Shown piece by piece: positions 45,267 to 58,271 of a stretch of 64,000 bases of DNA. This DNA is from Berberis thunbergii. Taxonomy: Eukaryota; Streptophyta; Magnoliopsida; Ranunculales; Berberidaceae. Position 1 is the stretch's first letter; each line of letters begins with the position of its first letter. Under the pieces are notes generated by a model. The model had not been told where the DNA came from, did no database searches, and saw nothing but the letters and a program-made list of their open reading frames with translations. The DNA is taken from the NCBI GenBank assembly GCA_003290165.1, contig QNQO01009192.1:85658-149657 (forward strand), written 5' to 3'. The position numbers and the translations under genes were made by a program.

Positions 45267-45481
45267 GTACGTTTGCAACGGTTTTAAGCCGTGGGTCACT
45301 ATAGCCACGGTTTTTAGCCGTGGCAACCACACCAAAGGTTTAGAACCGTGGCCAAGCCTTTTTTTAGCCACGGTTTTAAGCCGTTGGGCACTATAGCCAC
45401 GGTTTTTAGCCGTGGAAAACACACCAACGGCTTAGAACCGTGGCCACCCCTGTGTAGCTAATCAGGTCTTTTGGTGTAGTG
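45267..45481. repeat. Right subterminal palindrome array and terminal repeat of CACTA-2
   Basis: About six copies of the near-palindrome (for example gccacggtttttagccgtgg at 45303 and 45394) precede gtagctaatcaggtcttttggtgtagtg-type sequence. There are fewer copies than the eleven at the right end of CACTA-1. The adjacent cgtccacgtgcaac stretch resembles cggcccacgtgcaaaac at the same place in CACTA-1. Confidence 0.85.
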
Positions 45482-45720
45482 GAAGCCATCGTTATCAACC
45501 AGAACTGACTAAGTTTTGATGGGGTTCGGCAATCACTATCTGTGGAAGGACATTGATCCCTAGCAAGCCATCATCATCATGTTCAAGGAGCACTGACTAG
45601 ACTCCCACTTTCTAACCCATCAGCATCTGCGCTCGGCAGACTAGGCGTTACAGTGGATCAGAAGCCATTGTCATCAGCCGAAACTGATTAAGTTTTGGTC
45701 GAGTTCAGTACGTGTGATTC
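45482..45720. repeat. Tandem-repeat tail of element D, right of CACTA-2
   Basis: It continues the array interrupted at 36205: gaagccatcgttatcaacc, then caagccatcatcatcatg, actcccactttctaaccc at about 45600 and ggatcagaagccattgtc at about 45655. Confidence 0.7.
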
Positions 45721-45791
45721 TAGTGTCCTGACTTATGCAATTCACTGAGTGGTCTAACATGGGGACCAGTTCAGTGGATTTGAGACAGGGG

Positions 45792-46910
45792 TCAGACAAT
45801 AATGGATTGATTTGGTGTTGTGCTAGACAGTAGTGGAAGTTTAATAAAAGCAAATACATTTTTATTGATATATTTTTTGAGGTACTCTACATTCCATGGC
45901 TGCTTGAGGCTTTCACTGTCCACATCTTCCAACCTATATGTCCCTGGCCTATTGACCTTGGTCACTTTGAAGGGCCCTTCCCAATTCGGGTTCAGCTTGC
46001 CTGTACCTGGTTCTTTTGTGTTTTGCTGAGTTTTTCTGAGTATCCAGTCTCCCACTTTGAACTCACATGGCTTGACTTTCTTATTGTACTACTGAGTCAT
46101 TTTTTGTTGGTAGGCGGCTATCTTAGCTGAAGTCTGATATCTTTTTTCTTCAAGAAGGTCTAACCCGACTCATAAAGCTTCGTCGTCATCCTCTGGCCTG
46201 AATTCCTCTATTCGAAAAGTTGGTATATTCAGCTCCACCAAGACCATCGCTTCCGACCCGTAAGCTAGCGCAAAAGGTGTTTCCTCAGTGAGGATTATTT
46301 TGGTTGTCCGGTAAGCCAAGGGTATTCCTGGTAGCACTGACACTCACTTTCCCTTGGCCGCATCAAGTTTTCTTTTGAGCACTTCCAAGATTGTTCTGTT
46401 GGTGACTTCCACTTGGCCAATGACTTGCGGATGCCCTGGTGGGGAGAAATGATGGTTGTTTCCAAGATCTTTGAATAGTTTTTCTACCTTACTGCCTTTG
46501 AATTGGGTTTCGTTGTCACTGACTAGCGTCTTTCGAATGTTGAACCTACAAAAGATGGAAGCCCATATGAATTTCTCAATTTGATTTTAGCCTATCTAGG
46601 ATATGGGCTCGACTTGGGACCCATTGCGTAGTCTACAGCTATAAGGGGAAACTTCTTATTGGCTGAGGTCAGGAATGGTCCGACGATATCCATTCCCCAT
46701 TGCGCAAATGGTCATGGGTTGGTCATCAGATTCAAGGGCTGAGTGGGCATGTGTATATACGGCGCAAACCTTTACATTTGTTGCATCTGCTGATAGTATC
46801 ATTGGCGTCATACTGCATCTTCGGCCAATAATACCCTAAGGTTAGGGCTTTGTGGGCCAGAGTTTCCCCGCCTGGGTGGTTTCTGCAGGTGCCATCATGA
46901 ATCTCTCTAA
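45792..46910 (-). pseudogene. Integrase of Tat element D
   Basis: The minus-strand frame 47352-46732 ends with the H2C2 zinc finger (REIHDGTCRNHPGGETLAHK, then YYWPKMQYDANDTISRCNKC). From 46730 down, broken frames give FAQWGMDIVGPF and ANKKFPLIAVDYATQWV, the catalytic core, then PLAYRTTK and TPFALAYGSEAMVLVE. 46055-45792 gives GDWILRK and NPNWEGPFKVTKVNRPGTYR, the C-terminal DNA-binding part. Integrase inserts retrotransposon DNA into the genome. Several stops lie in the core, so it is dead. Confidence 0.85.
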
Positions 46911-47841
46911 GAACACGGTTCGCCTCTGAGGGAGTGAGGCATCCGAGAAGCGGTCCCGTGGTTGACCTTCTGGCCTTTGTCTTTTTAGCTGGGAGGAGTC
47001 CATTCTTGACGTACACAATGATGGGATTCATCCAACTTGACTCTACATCTGTCACGTGGACTTCGTTTGATTCTTCTTCTTCCAAACTCAATTGTTCTTG
47101 AAATTCAATGGGCCCATCGGACACCTCGGTCGTAGTTGAGGCTTGTTTGGCTAGTGTTTCAACTCTTTGGTTGTCATATCGGGGACACTGTAGGAGTTTG
47201 AACCTTTTTAATCCACTCATGGCGTTAATTATCTTCTCATGGTAAGCCATCATTCTAGGATATTTGTTGTTGAACTCCCTCTTGACCTGGTGAATTACCA
47301 AGCGTGAGTCACTATACGCGGTTAGCTCATCGACGAGCTTCAAACCCAACAAGAGGGCTTTGTATTCTTTTTCATTGTTTGAGGCCGGAAAGCCGAACCT
47401 GACAACTTTTTCCAGGGTGAAACTGCCCGAAAGTGGAGTGTGATTCCTATTCCGCTTCCTTTTACTGTGGATGACCCATCACAACGCAGGATCCATCCTT
47501 GGTCGATAGACCTTTGTTTTTTGTCTCTAGACTCTTGTTCCAAGCCGCCAGTAAATTCAGCGATAAAGTCCACCAATGTTTGAGCTTTGATATCAAACTG
47601 CCCCAATTCTACTAACCATTTAACCATCATGCCTGACATATCTTGCTTGTGTAGCATTGTGTGAAATGGATGTTTGGTCAGAACCGTTATAAAGTGGGCC
47701 TAGAAGTAGGGCCGCAGTTTCCTGGAGGAGGTGACCAACGCTAGAGATTGCTTTTCTAGGTCCAGGTAATTTGCCTCTGTTTGTACAAAGGTTTTGCTGG
47801 CATAGTACACTAGTCTTTGTACTTTTTATCATTATGCACAA
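46911..47841 (-). pseudogene. RNase H and second RNase H-like domain of Tat element D
   Basis: Minus-strand frames give GKLPGPRKAISSVGHLLQE-type sequence, then KQDMSGMMVKWLVELGQFDI (RNase H end) and LVDFIAEFTG. LDELTAYSDSRLVIHQVKRE, FNNKYPRMMAYHEKI and LAKQASTT follow, the second RNase H-like domain of Tat elements. Frames at 47841-47620, 47657-47340 and 47352 onward overlap by frameshifts. Confidence 0.8.
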
Positions 47842-47949
47842 GAGATGAGCTGATGGCGTGCTACAAGACGAACATATATAAGTAAAGTATCTCTCCTGGT
47901 GCTAGTTTCAAAAATAGTTCTGTACTTTCCATGTATGCTTTTAGATTTT

Positions 47950-48880
47950 GAAAGGCATGCTCGCACTCTTCATCCCATCTGAAGCCCTTGCTTTCTCTCA
48001 AAATTTTCAAAATGGGAGGCACTTGTCAGACGATTTTGAAATAAACTTGTTGAATGCTGCCACCCTCCCAGTTGGGCTCTGAACTTCCCTGACGATGTTC
48101 AGGACTTCATATCGAGAAGAACCTGAATATGCTTGGGATTGGCAATATATCCTTCTTCGGTTCACTATTGAACCGAGGAATTTGCTTGGCTCAACTCCAA
48201 ATGTGCAATTTTGCAGGTTGAGCTTCATCTAATACTTGCGGAGCTGATTGAATGCTTTGGCGAAGTCGGCAGTATGATATGGACTGCGAAGGTTTTTGAC
48301 CAGCATATCATCTATGTAAACCTCCATGTTCCTGCCGATTAGTTACTTAAACATCCGGTTCACCGGTCATTGATACGTTGTTCCTGTGTTTTTTAAGCCG
48401 AATGACATCACCCAATAACATTATATCCAAATTTAAGTTATGAAAGAGGCCTTCTCTTGGTCTGGGGGTGCATCTGTTTCTGGTTATACTTGGAATAGGC
48501 GTCCATGAAAATCAGGAGGTTGTGTCCGGATGTGGCGTCCACGATTTGATCCATGTGAGGAAGCGAAAAGTTGTCTTTTAGGCACGCCTTGTTCAAGTCT
48601 GTGTAGTCTACGCAGACTCTTCATTTCCCTTTTTCTTTCTTACCAGGACGGTGTTTGCCAGCCAAATTGGGTACGTTCATCTTTGATCATGTCATCTTTG
48701 AGTAGTCTCTAAACCTCTTCGTTTATGATCTGGTTCCTTTCAGGAGCCATGGGTCTCTTTTTCTTCCTGGTGATTTTTCGCTTGGGGTCATCCTCTAATC
48801 GATGAGTGATCACAGAGGGATCAATTCCCATCATGTCCCATATCGTCCAGGTGAAGACATCCTAATTTTACCATAACAGA
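47950..48880 (-). pseudogene. Reverse transcriptase of Tat element D
   Basis: The minus strand encodes the RT catalytic box MEVYIDDMLVK (about 48330-48298) with an intact YIDD. Upstream is the region of the VCVDYTDLNKACLKDNFSLP type (about 48620-48540), and 48228-48007 gives MKLNLQNCTFGVEPSKFLG. Stops and frameshifts break the frame throughout. Homologous to 29040-29930 of element B. Confidence 0.8.
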
Positions 48881-49093
48881 TTTGTCAGTCGTTCTGCCAA
48901 TTATTTGCTTAGGCGAGATCCTGTCTGAACAACTCTATTGTCGTTGGGGCTATCGAGGTAGATCGTGATAGATTCCTCATCTGGTTGACCAACGTTGAGT
49001 CATTTGTGTAGGCTAACTAGAGTCTCATCGTCTGTGTTGGAAGATTCTTCTTTGATCTCCGGGGTCGAACTTTGAGAAATCATAGTCGCGGGC

Positions 49094-49640
49094 CTAGACT
49101 GTAGTTGATAGTTGTCCAGCTGCTTCAAGGTTGCGTAATAGTAGTCTCCAGTCTCCGTTCGATTTCCTTGTATGGTGCCTACTGCTTGATTGGTAGGGTA
49201 CTTGATACATTAGTGCAAAGTAGAAATCGCCACCTTCATCTAGTGGAGCCAAGGCCTTCCCAGGATGATGTAGTTGGTAGACGGAGCATTGACCACCACA
49301 AACTCCTGGAATAGGACTTTCTAAAGTTGTGGCTCTCTCAATTATTGTCAATTTGACTTTCTAGACAGGGAAGCATTTCACCTTTCTGAACCTAACCATG
49401 GGGTTACTAGCGGGCATTAGGTTCTCTTCCTTCAACTGCATATTCTGGAATGGGTTATGGAATAAAACATTCAAGGAGCTCCCGATGTCTAACAAAGATT
49501 TCCTCACTTCCCAGTTTGCTATGAAAATCGAAATTACCAGGGCATCATTATGCATATATTGGACACCTTAGAGGTCTTTATATGTGAAAGTTAGGGATAA
49601 AATCGAGTTTTGGGCACGAACGTACACACCTGTTGGTCAT
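49094..49640 (-). pseudogene. Protease region of Tat element D
   Basis: 49555-49361 encodes HNDALVISIFIANWEVRKSL followed by LDIGSSLNVLFHNPFQNMQL, the retropepsin active site with catalytic Asp (D-I-G). 49351-49094 encodes the following part, with CSVYQLHHPGKALAPLDEGG out of the canonical frame. Homology to element A stops at about 49640, where foreign sequence begins. Confidence 0.75.
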
Positions 49641-51550
49641 CGTAAGTTGACCCGGTCTGCATCTTTCGGACTTGTTGGGCTGTTCGGCTTCCGAGCATAC
49701 TCTATGCATCGATTTATACAGAATGAATGAAACCAAATGGACTAGTCTAACTGAGAGGCAAGCTGCGGAGATCATTGTCCGTTCTGTAGTTGTTGATGGT
49801 GATAACGTTCTCGTTGATTGGAAAGTGAGCTCGGATGTTACAAATCTTAATGCTCTTATTAGCTGTGTTATCGATTCGTCTTCCAGGAAGAGAAAAGTAC
49901 CGAGGCCTGTTAGTCCGTTAAAACGGTTATTTCTGAGTTCTAACCTTGTTCTGAAGAAAAATGGCTCTTTGACTATGTTCACCGTACTTCTCTTTACTCA
50001 GGTTATGTTGCTAGAGAACATTTGAAAGAATACCACTGCTATTTGCAAGAGGCGAAAGAGATGAAGTTGGCATTAGAGAGGAGTAAGAAATATAGCATTC
50101 ACTCGCAAGACGATGGCGAAAAGAGGTTCATATCTGCTTATAGTAACCTTAATGCTGCTAAGTGTTCTAACGAGGACCCTCGGCCCTTAAACAACAAGAT
50201 GTTCCAGCTAGTTGTTGTCCCGTCTTAGGAATTTGGCAGTCGTGATAGAGTTCCCAAGACACGGTCTCTTTGTTCTTCTTCCCCTCATGTTGGTGATTGG
50301 GTGGAAGTTCTGTCTTCTACAGCCTGCTTAGGCTATTCTGCTCTTGTTGGGTCCGTTGCTCGTTCCGTTGTTGCGGTACAACGAGAGGGTGAGGATGGTT
50401 CACATGTCGTTCCTTTTTCTTTCTCTCTGTGGGTGGTGGTTTCTCCATACAACAGGATTCACACGTCCTTCATTTGCAGATCAATTGGAAGGAACCTACT
50501 TCTGAAGAGATCTGGGTCAAATCGGACAGAAAGTTTTGTTGGTTTTCTCAACTTGGCATGCAGAACGGGGTGGGCATCTCATCCCATCCAGCGATCCCGA
50601 TCCCATCCCGTCAGATTTTTTCGGGTCCTATTGGGATTGATCAATCCCATCCCAATCCAGTCCCATCCCGATCTAGAGTGGGATGGGATCAGGATGAAGA
50701 TTTTCAATCTCGCCCATTCCGTCCTGAACCGTTTCTTTTTATATTTAGTATGAAACTATTTGTTGACATGACTTTTATTTGTTGTTTTATTTATCGACAT
50801 GGCTATTTTATTCTCACAAGCTTCCATGCGACTCACCTATATAATGAATTCCCTTCTTTTTTTCCTTATGTCTTGAACCATGTGATTCCTTGCTAATGAC
50901 TCAATCTTATTACATGTTTTCACTATTCTTTAAGCCCTTTGTTATTTCCTTATTCATTCTTTCTCTTCCCTTGACCTCGTTACAACCTGAATTAAAACCT
51001 TTTGATTGAGTGTGTTGTGCAATCACAATGTGGAGATTCAAATGAGGTATGAGCATATGGTGTCACTAGTTCTTGTATTCAAGTAGTAGCATTCCTTCCA
51101 TGAGATCATATATCTGAAAAGAAAAAAAAAAAAAAAGTGTCAGAAAATGCCTTTATTTCTTGTTATAGCATATGTGAACTATTTGTTTTCTCCTTTTACA
51201 TCAATCCTCTCACATATAACTAAAATAAGAAGACTGGTTTTGCCAAACAATCAGTGAAAAAGAAAAGAGTGCATTTAATGAGATTTTTGGGTTAATTCTT
51301 TTAGGCACACGCTTGAGTTTCACAGTCACTTGGATTGATTTAATTGTGAATTTTTGTATCATGCTATGAACAATATTAATTTTTGAATGATGTGGATTAA
51401 TCTTGTGTTTATAAATAATCTTATCATGTCATGATCTGTTGAAAATTTATGAGACAAATGTTGGAAAGTATAGATTGAGTCATTTGAGTCTTTTATTTTA
51501 GTTTCTTTTATTTGCTCAAGGACTAGCAAAAGATAAGTGTGAAGGAATTT
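49641..51550. other. Insertion within element D, unrecognised
   Basis: This interrupts D between protease and gag. Plus-strand frames 49672-50025 (MNETKWTSLTERQAAEIIVR near its start) and 50022-50228 could be pieces of a retrotransposon or TE-borne protein, but I cannot name the family. 50560-50700 is full of tcccatccc/gggatggga motifs, reading as PIP/HPS-rich peptides, a low-complexity tract. 51500-51550 has the gactagcaaaagataagtg sequence typical of the end of the internal region of Athila-like Ty3/Gypsy elements. Confidence 0.4.
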
Positions 51551-53110
51551 GATAGGAGCATAATTATGCTATTTTAGTATCATATTTTTATATATAATTT
51601 TTGCTATTACTTGTTAATTATGGTACTAATTTTTATTTTCGTGTTTTTGTAGGTTTCCAATAACAAAATTCCAAAATATAAGCTAAGTAAAGCAGATTTG
51701 GCAATTTAGAAATATTGATTGCAAAGGAAAACTATGCAAAGAAGGAAACTTAAAGAACACGGCTATAAAGGGAACGATACTGCCCTGAAGCAATGACGCT
51801 CGCAACCACAGCAAGCCGTCACCCCTCATCCTCGCACCAGTCCATCACCCATCCATAGCCTCCTCATCCTTGCAACAACATCCTCCTCACAATCACACAG
51901 TCCCTTTGTCGCCATCTTCTTTCCTCATCCCGTCGTCTCCCTTGACAACACCCAGACACAACCCTTCTTCCATCATCACCATCAAACCCATCAATCGCAA
52001 ATCAGTAACCCTAACCCATCCATGCATCCTTCATCACAGCCGCAAGTTGTCTCGCAATTTTGCCATTCAAATCACAGCCAACAGACCATCACCATTATCT
52101 CCATCGCACACCAACTACAAACCCTTTCACATCACACAACAAGCCAATCACTGCCAGACGACCCTCTATTTCGAAACATCTCGCCACGTCGTCCAACCTT
52201 CTTTCCATCAATCAAATCACACCTCGTCTTCCTTTTTCCCACCTGATCTCTCTTCCTCGCCTTCATCTTTGGAATTCTTTTCTCAAGCAACAAACATATG
52301 TGAATAGATAAGAAAAAAGAAGCATATCGAAGAAGAAATGAGAGATTTGTTAATCTCTTTTTCTTTGATATGTGCGCCCAAGCTCTTACTCGCACCACCA
52401 CGGACCATGCACAGCGACAATGTTTTGTTTCTTTTGCTCTCTTTCTTATTTTTAGTTTGATAGTTAATTATGTATTGCTATTCAAACATAATTAATATGT
52501 TTAGCTAAACTCCTTCTTAACTAGGGGTGGATTCAAAGCCCTGGACATGTGTTTTATGAATTAATTGAATTTAATCTTCCTTGCTATTAGTGATTGTGCT
52601 TTCTTAACTGTTTTATAGAGAACTTTTTCTTTGTATGTTTGTTAAGGTGGCCAACTTAGCAAGCATGCTAGGATCTAGGGCTAGAGTATAGGGAGAGTTT
52701 CACCTGATCGTTACAATCTTGTACTTATAAGTAGTAAATACCAAGGAACATTGGTAAGGTTAAATAAAAACCTAGGTAAGAAAATATGTTGATAATACTT
52801 GTATATGCCTAGTCAGTGTTCATATTTTCCACAAAACTTAATGATCTTAGATTGTTATCTAACTTGTGATTCATGATTAGATAGCATGATATGAATAGTT
52901 TTGAAAGCGACACTAAGTTTAATTCAACGAACCTTGGGAAAATAATAAGATTAATGCAGTGTTGATAATTGTTAATCTTGCATATTGTCTTTCACGAATT
53001 AGCAAGTGATATTGAATATTGATTTATGAGCATATGTTTGGTGTGTGGAAATAAACTCTTAGCTAATTTCTCATATTTGTAATATCTTAAGATTTATTAT
53101 ATTCTTCTTA
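51551..53110 (+). repeat. Putative LTR of an Athila-like Ty3/Gypsy element
   Basis: Starts TGATAGGAGCATAATTATGC right after a purine-rich tract (gataagtgtgaaggaattt). It continues as long AT-rich sequence with gcatgctaggatctagggct and agtagtaaataccaaggaac, phrases I associate with Athila-type LTRs of about 1.5 kb. The 3' boundary is set where element D gag resumes. Neither a second LTR nor a target duplication was identified. The 145-residue frame at 51870-52307 lies inside and is C-rich filler. Confidence 0.4.
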
Positions 53111-53620
53111 GTTAGAGATGAGGGTCGTGACTGCGGTGTTGTTACTGGCAACCATTGATGAGGGTCAGCTCATCATTGAAGCGTGTGACATGTTCTCTTA
53201 ATGTCTCGTTCAGCGCATCTTTGATGGTGAGAAGGTAATGCGGGCCCTTCCCTGATCCGCTGGCTGCTGACAAAGCGTGTCAGAAACCTTGTTGCTAGTG
53301 TTAAGAATGAGTCGATGGACTTCGGAGGTAGGTTGTGGAACTAGGCTAGCGCTGACTTCTTCAGGCTGGTGGGAATGACCGGCACATTACTATTTCAGAC
53401 CCTTCTTTGAGCGCAATTACATTTTGGAAGTGGCGTAAAATGATCAGACGGGTCTATGTTCCGTCGTAAAACTCCAACTTTGGAGGAGTGAATTTCTTCG
53501 ACAGAGGCTCGTTCATGATGTGATCCATGAACGCGGGGACAGTGAGGTTGAACACAAGTTAGGATTGGTGACCTCTGACTGGATGGGGTTCTACAAGGCA
53601 GGTTGTCGGCCATAGATCTC
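53110..53620 (-). pseudogene. Gag fragment of Tat element D
   Basis: The minus strand reads MNEPLSKKFTPPKLEFYDGT, VIALKEGSEIVMCRSFP and KGPHYLLTIKDALNETLREH, then RFNDELTLINGC, aligned with gag of element A (6476-7033) but with stops and frameshifts between. The left limit abuts the inserted segment. Confidence 0.75.
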
Positions 53621-55615
53621 TCCATTCTTTACAATAACCCATTTAAGCCAAAAATAAAGCCTTGCATGGATAGTCAACCCCCTAAAATGGACTCTCCAAC
53701 AATCAGTGGTGATTTCTAACTTTGGCAGTGATTCGAGGAGGCTGTTTTCAAGCAAATGTTTTATTTCCAAATGATTCTCACCTAGATTTACGGGGTAGGC
53801 AGTATTTATGGTGCTAATTCAAAATTTATTCTTCATTTGGAGTTTTGTTAAAATAATCACCCACTGAAATGTACCATCACTACACCAAAATGAAATTTTG
53901 CAGCACCAATCAAATTTATTTGTATTATTTTTGCATGTAGCAATAACTTGTATTAGTCTATTAACATAGTTAACTGCTTTTGTGTGATACAATCCTAAGC
54001 TAATGCTCTTATATGTGTGTTATCTACACAGTATTTGTTACCAAATGTGGGAGATGATCTTTTATTCGAAGCAATCATCATCTAATCTAATGATCACGAT
54101 TATAGTCCTTTGGAGTCTCTCCATCTCTTCTTCCTCACTCACTATTTTGTGCTTGTAGCAAAAAAACATCTCGATCCAACTCGAGGTTTCTCCCAGGCAA
54201 TCAAACTCGAGGTTTCCTCCTAGTCAATGCAAGGTAAACATCTCTATCCCGTTTTGCACTTTCATTCCATGATCATCAAACATGATTCCTTGCTTCTGGT
54301 GATGTTTCCATTGTAATCTGACCTTCGTTTTGTTTGAAATCTCCTCGTATCCTTTTCAATTTCGTTGTTTTTGCTCGATCTATGAAAGATTGTTAAAGTT
54401 TCTTTCGTTCGGTTGATTTCTGTGTTCGTCATCAGATTTCGATATCAGATCGTTAACGTTGTTTGCTTAGATTTAGATAAACAAGAGATGTTTGATCAAA
54501 ATTTCAGAGAATGAACCGAAATTTCTACATAATTTCTTCATTTCCATCTATTTGAATGTTTTCTCTGAGTGAAATTCATTTCAAGTTGTTTTTTAGTTAC
54601 TTCTCTGAAATTTAAGAGATAACCTTGTATATTTTGATGGAGATCTCTCGTTGCTTATGGTCGATTTCTGTGTTTCTTATTCTGATTTCAAGATAGAGTG
54701 TTTGTAGATTGTTTGTTCAAATGTAGTGAAAACTGATAAATTGATACCAGATGTATTAATTTACTGAATGAAGCAATGTATGTTCGTATGTCAATCTCTT
54801 TTTGTCCGTTGAACTCATAAATTTCCCTTGTATACCAGATGTTTGTTCAATTTCTCTTGGTGAGTTTGTATTTGAACTATTAATGTATCTAAAATGCATT
54901 TAATTTCAATCATGGTGAGTCGTCCTCTACAAACTTGGTGCTGTTGATCCAATGCTCGATCAAGTAAGAAACTAGAACTAAATTTTTAACGCTTTAAATT
55001 TCATTTCCTGGAATGAAATTGATGGAGTCTGATTCAAATAACAAAACTATGAGTTGATTTTTATGTCAGATGAAGACTCGGTTGGAACTAACGGGCTAAG
55101 TCCAAACTTCAGGCCTGAGCATTGAACAACCTGTTCGTATATGCAACTCGATACCAAGGGCTTGACATCTGAAACCAAGAAGTATAATGACATAGGTTCT
55201 TTCACTGTTCCTCCCTTGCCAAGGTACGTAACATAAGTCAACATTAATTCGACGACTCTAATTTGTGTGTGACAGATTAGAGCCTGGCAACCAGAGGAAC
55301 TGAGGACTTTTTGACCAAAATATCAGTATCTGAATATTTTCTGGACAATTTTGTTTATCGATCATTAATTTGCAATGGTTTACGATTAGTGCAGACCAAA
55401 GAAATATCAAGGAGCAAGTAGCGCTTTTGGAAGGCTCCATTGGATGTTGTATCCAAAGACAATTCCTGGTCTACATAGCCACTGAATGGGCGAAAGTTGA
55501 ACTATACGATGAAAGCTGTAAGCAGTAAAAATATCGGTACTAGGCTGCGTTGAGATTTTAGGACCTTCTGCAAAAAATTAAAATATAAAATGAAACACTG
55601 ACTTTCCCCCTACAG

Positions 55616-55738
55616 GGATTAGTGGATGAATTAAGTATTTGGCCAACTTGTACAAAACCAACCCAACGCACAGATGTGTGGGTTGAAGCTCATACTAAGA
55701 AAGATGGAACTGTCCCAGAAGATATTGGATCAATCATG
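55616..55738 (+). pseudogene. Plant En/Spm-type (Ptta/En/Spm) transposase-associated fragment
   Basis: The plus strand reads GLVDELSIWPTCTKPTQRTD followed by VWVEAHTKKDGTVPEDIGSI, with an acceptor (ctacag) before and donor (atg|gtgagc) after. The stretch (V.xxHTKKDGT..) is the conserved core of the plant transposase family found in En/Spm-related proteins. An exon-like segment just upstream (about 55391-55520: SADQRNIKEQVALLEGSIG) may belong with it. The rest of the protein is absent, so it is a fragment. Confidence 0.55.
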
Positions 55739-55999
55739 GTGAGCATCAAGCTTATATTCAGTTTTTTTTATTATTACGAAATGTTGAGTGCCACTTGTTT
55801 TTATTGGAGATAATTGGTTGTGATGATGAAACCACAGCTTTATGCCAGTTTTGCTACTGAAAATCTTCATAATTGGCTGTGTTTTTTTTTATGAATTATA
55901 ATTGTGATTGTGTTGATTTGTAAATTAACTAGGGTATAACCCGTGCCGTGGGCATTCCATATACATTTTTTGCTAAATATATGTATTGAACACCCTTGC

Positions 56000-57351
56000 C
56001 ACCATCCCTACTTTGGCCCTCAAGTGCAAGCCTAATTTTAAGGTAAAATATATAGACTAATTATCAAATGAAAACTCTACAGGGAGCAAGAGTACAAATA
56101 TGGGGAACTCACATCCATCTAGGAGATTCACCTCTCTCAACAGCTGGGGTTAATCAACATGGATTTCTAAAACTCAATCAACACTACACGACTAATCTCT
56201 CTTAATTTTTTAATTTTTTTTTTTCTATTCAACAAAATTCGGATCATAATCACAAAGCACATTAGCCAAATTGAGAGAAATTGACTGAACTCAAAGAGAC
56301 CTAGACATAGGGTAGAAAATAAGGAGGTGTAGCTTTCAGGCAATGGCAGCGGAATCCCTCTCGAACGATTCTCCAGAACTATGAGAATCTCAAAACTAAA
56401 CCCATTAATTAAAGAAGATAGTATACAATATCTTCATGCATAATCTTCTTAGTAATAGAGCAAATCATTATCAATAGAAACAAAATGGATACCAACTAAC
56501 AAAAAAGAATGAGTATGAAGATGGACTCACAGAAAGAATAGACTTGCTTCAAAGTTATCACCCCAACAATCCAAGTGCCTGGGTGTGAGACCTATAAGTA
56601 ACCTTGTTGTCTTTTCTTGCCTTGGCAGTACCCAATAAACGTGTTGTAATGAGATCCTTCTCAGCTGTGAAGACATGTTATATGTTAGCTGCTCAACGAA
56701 TTGAGCAACTGTCACAATCGTATTTTCTGATCATCAATTCTGCAGGTCCATTTAATTCCCAAATAGACATATTTAATCATGATTAGAAACTCATTATTTA
56801 AATTCCATTGGAGTAAGACCACTTTAAACTATGATAAATAGCAGTTCAAAATATTCTAGTATATAGTTCGGTTTCCTTAAATAAATGTGTTGTGATGAAG
56901 CTCCCTGTATGATATGAAGCAATAAAACCAATTGGCAAAGTGATTGAGATTCAAATCACCAAAGAGCCCAAATGGACTTCTTCAAAATAGTAACATAATT
57001 GTATCCACCTACCCACAACATTGATGTTGTGTGACACTTGAGATTTTATTTTCGAGGATTATCATTCTATGATACTAATTTGACGTTGTTGCATATTTCC
57101 ATTTTTTCCTTCCATAATCAACTTTCTTCATGGAACTATATGATCTCAATTATATATAGCTTATCAATAAGTGTTTTGACACAATATAGGAGGTCTTCAT
57201 CCTATTCACCACATCACTTGGCATTTTTGTCCAAACTAGCATATTGTAGCATCGGGTACCAAATCAATATTTGGGGTTGTGTTGAATCTGACACTCCACA
57301 CTGGATGTCATATTCAAGCACTCGAATTATTGTCCACTGCAACATACCAAA
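56000..57351. other. Interior of the fourth element, unrecognised
   Basis: AT-rich sequence with exon-like patches (for example minus 56715-56560) that I cannot assign. A gggtataacccgtgccgtg motif at 55932 resembles termini of small plant transposons but no partner was found. Confidence 0.3.
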
Positions 57352-57590
57352 TGAATCATTTCTGGCTACATAATTCATGATTAGCTTAAAACTTACCTTT
57401 GGCGAGATGATGAAGACAATTGAGGTTCAGGTGAGGGAGACTTCGACATCTGAACAAATAATTAGTGTCCACTACAATGAATCATTTCTGGCTACATAAT
57501 TCATGATTAGCTTAAAACTTACCTTGGTCGAGATGATGAAGACACTTGAGGTTCAGGTGAGGGAGACTTCGACATCTGAACAAATAATTA
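57352..57590. repeat. 127-bp tandem duplication
   Basis: Copies at 57352-57478 and 57479-57590 are almost identical (tgaatcatttctggctacat ... gacatctgaacaaataatta); only a few bases differ, such as tttggcgag versus ttggtcgag. Confidence 0.9.
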
Positions 57591-58271
57591 TCCACTCTAG
57601 CACTCGCCGACTCAACCCTAGCATCAAGTGTCCCAAAATATCGCTACTAAACTCCGAGTACACCCACGATCTACTACTGCATCAGCAATGAAAAGGATGT
57701 CATAAAGTAGCACACTTTCATTCAATCAAACCAAACATTTTCCATAATTGGAATAAATAAAAGAGCTATCAACATTGAGATATATGTTTAATGATGCAAA
57801 CTATTTAGTAATCACACTCCAATTGTACCACTAAAACGCTTACAACCTCAACCTACATTTTACCTTAGAAACACAACATAAAGGTTCAGATCCATCCCAC
57901 TGTTTAACAACAAAACCCAATTTTTCTCCATTAAATGCCATAAAAACAGTAAGCAAACCAGTATGATGAGATCAAATTGAGTGAAGAATTGAGACGTACC
58001 AGATACAACGCAAATGCCAAAGAGACCCTTTTATCAAATCATTCCAAAATTTTACCTCCACCTCCTCTTCCTCTTCAGTCCCAAAACCATCACCCTTTCA
58101 ATTCCACTGCATTCAACACAAATCCATAGGAGGGAGGAGGCATTCCACAATAAAGCTCCCAACTTTAACCACCCCAACTCTTTTTACTTCAATCCAAACA
58201 AACCCACAACCTTAAATCAATACATAGATCCAGATCTATTCAGAATTCCAACCAAAACAGTATAAAAATGA

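Noticed and set aside
50550..50720. Recurrent tcccatccc / gggatggga motif coding for PIP/HPS peptides
   Set aside because: Low-complexity tract with complementary halves; there is no protein family and the frame is broken.
51870..52307. 145-residue plus-strand frame with many H, S, T and P residues
   Set aside because: It is C/A-rich filler inside the LTR-like segment, open in all three plus frames, a sign of composition bias and not coding.
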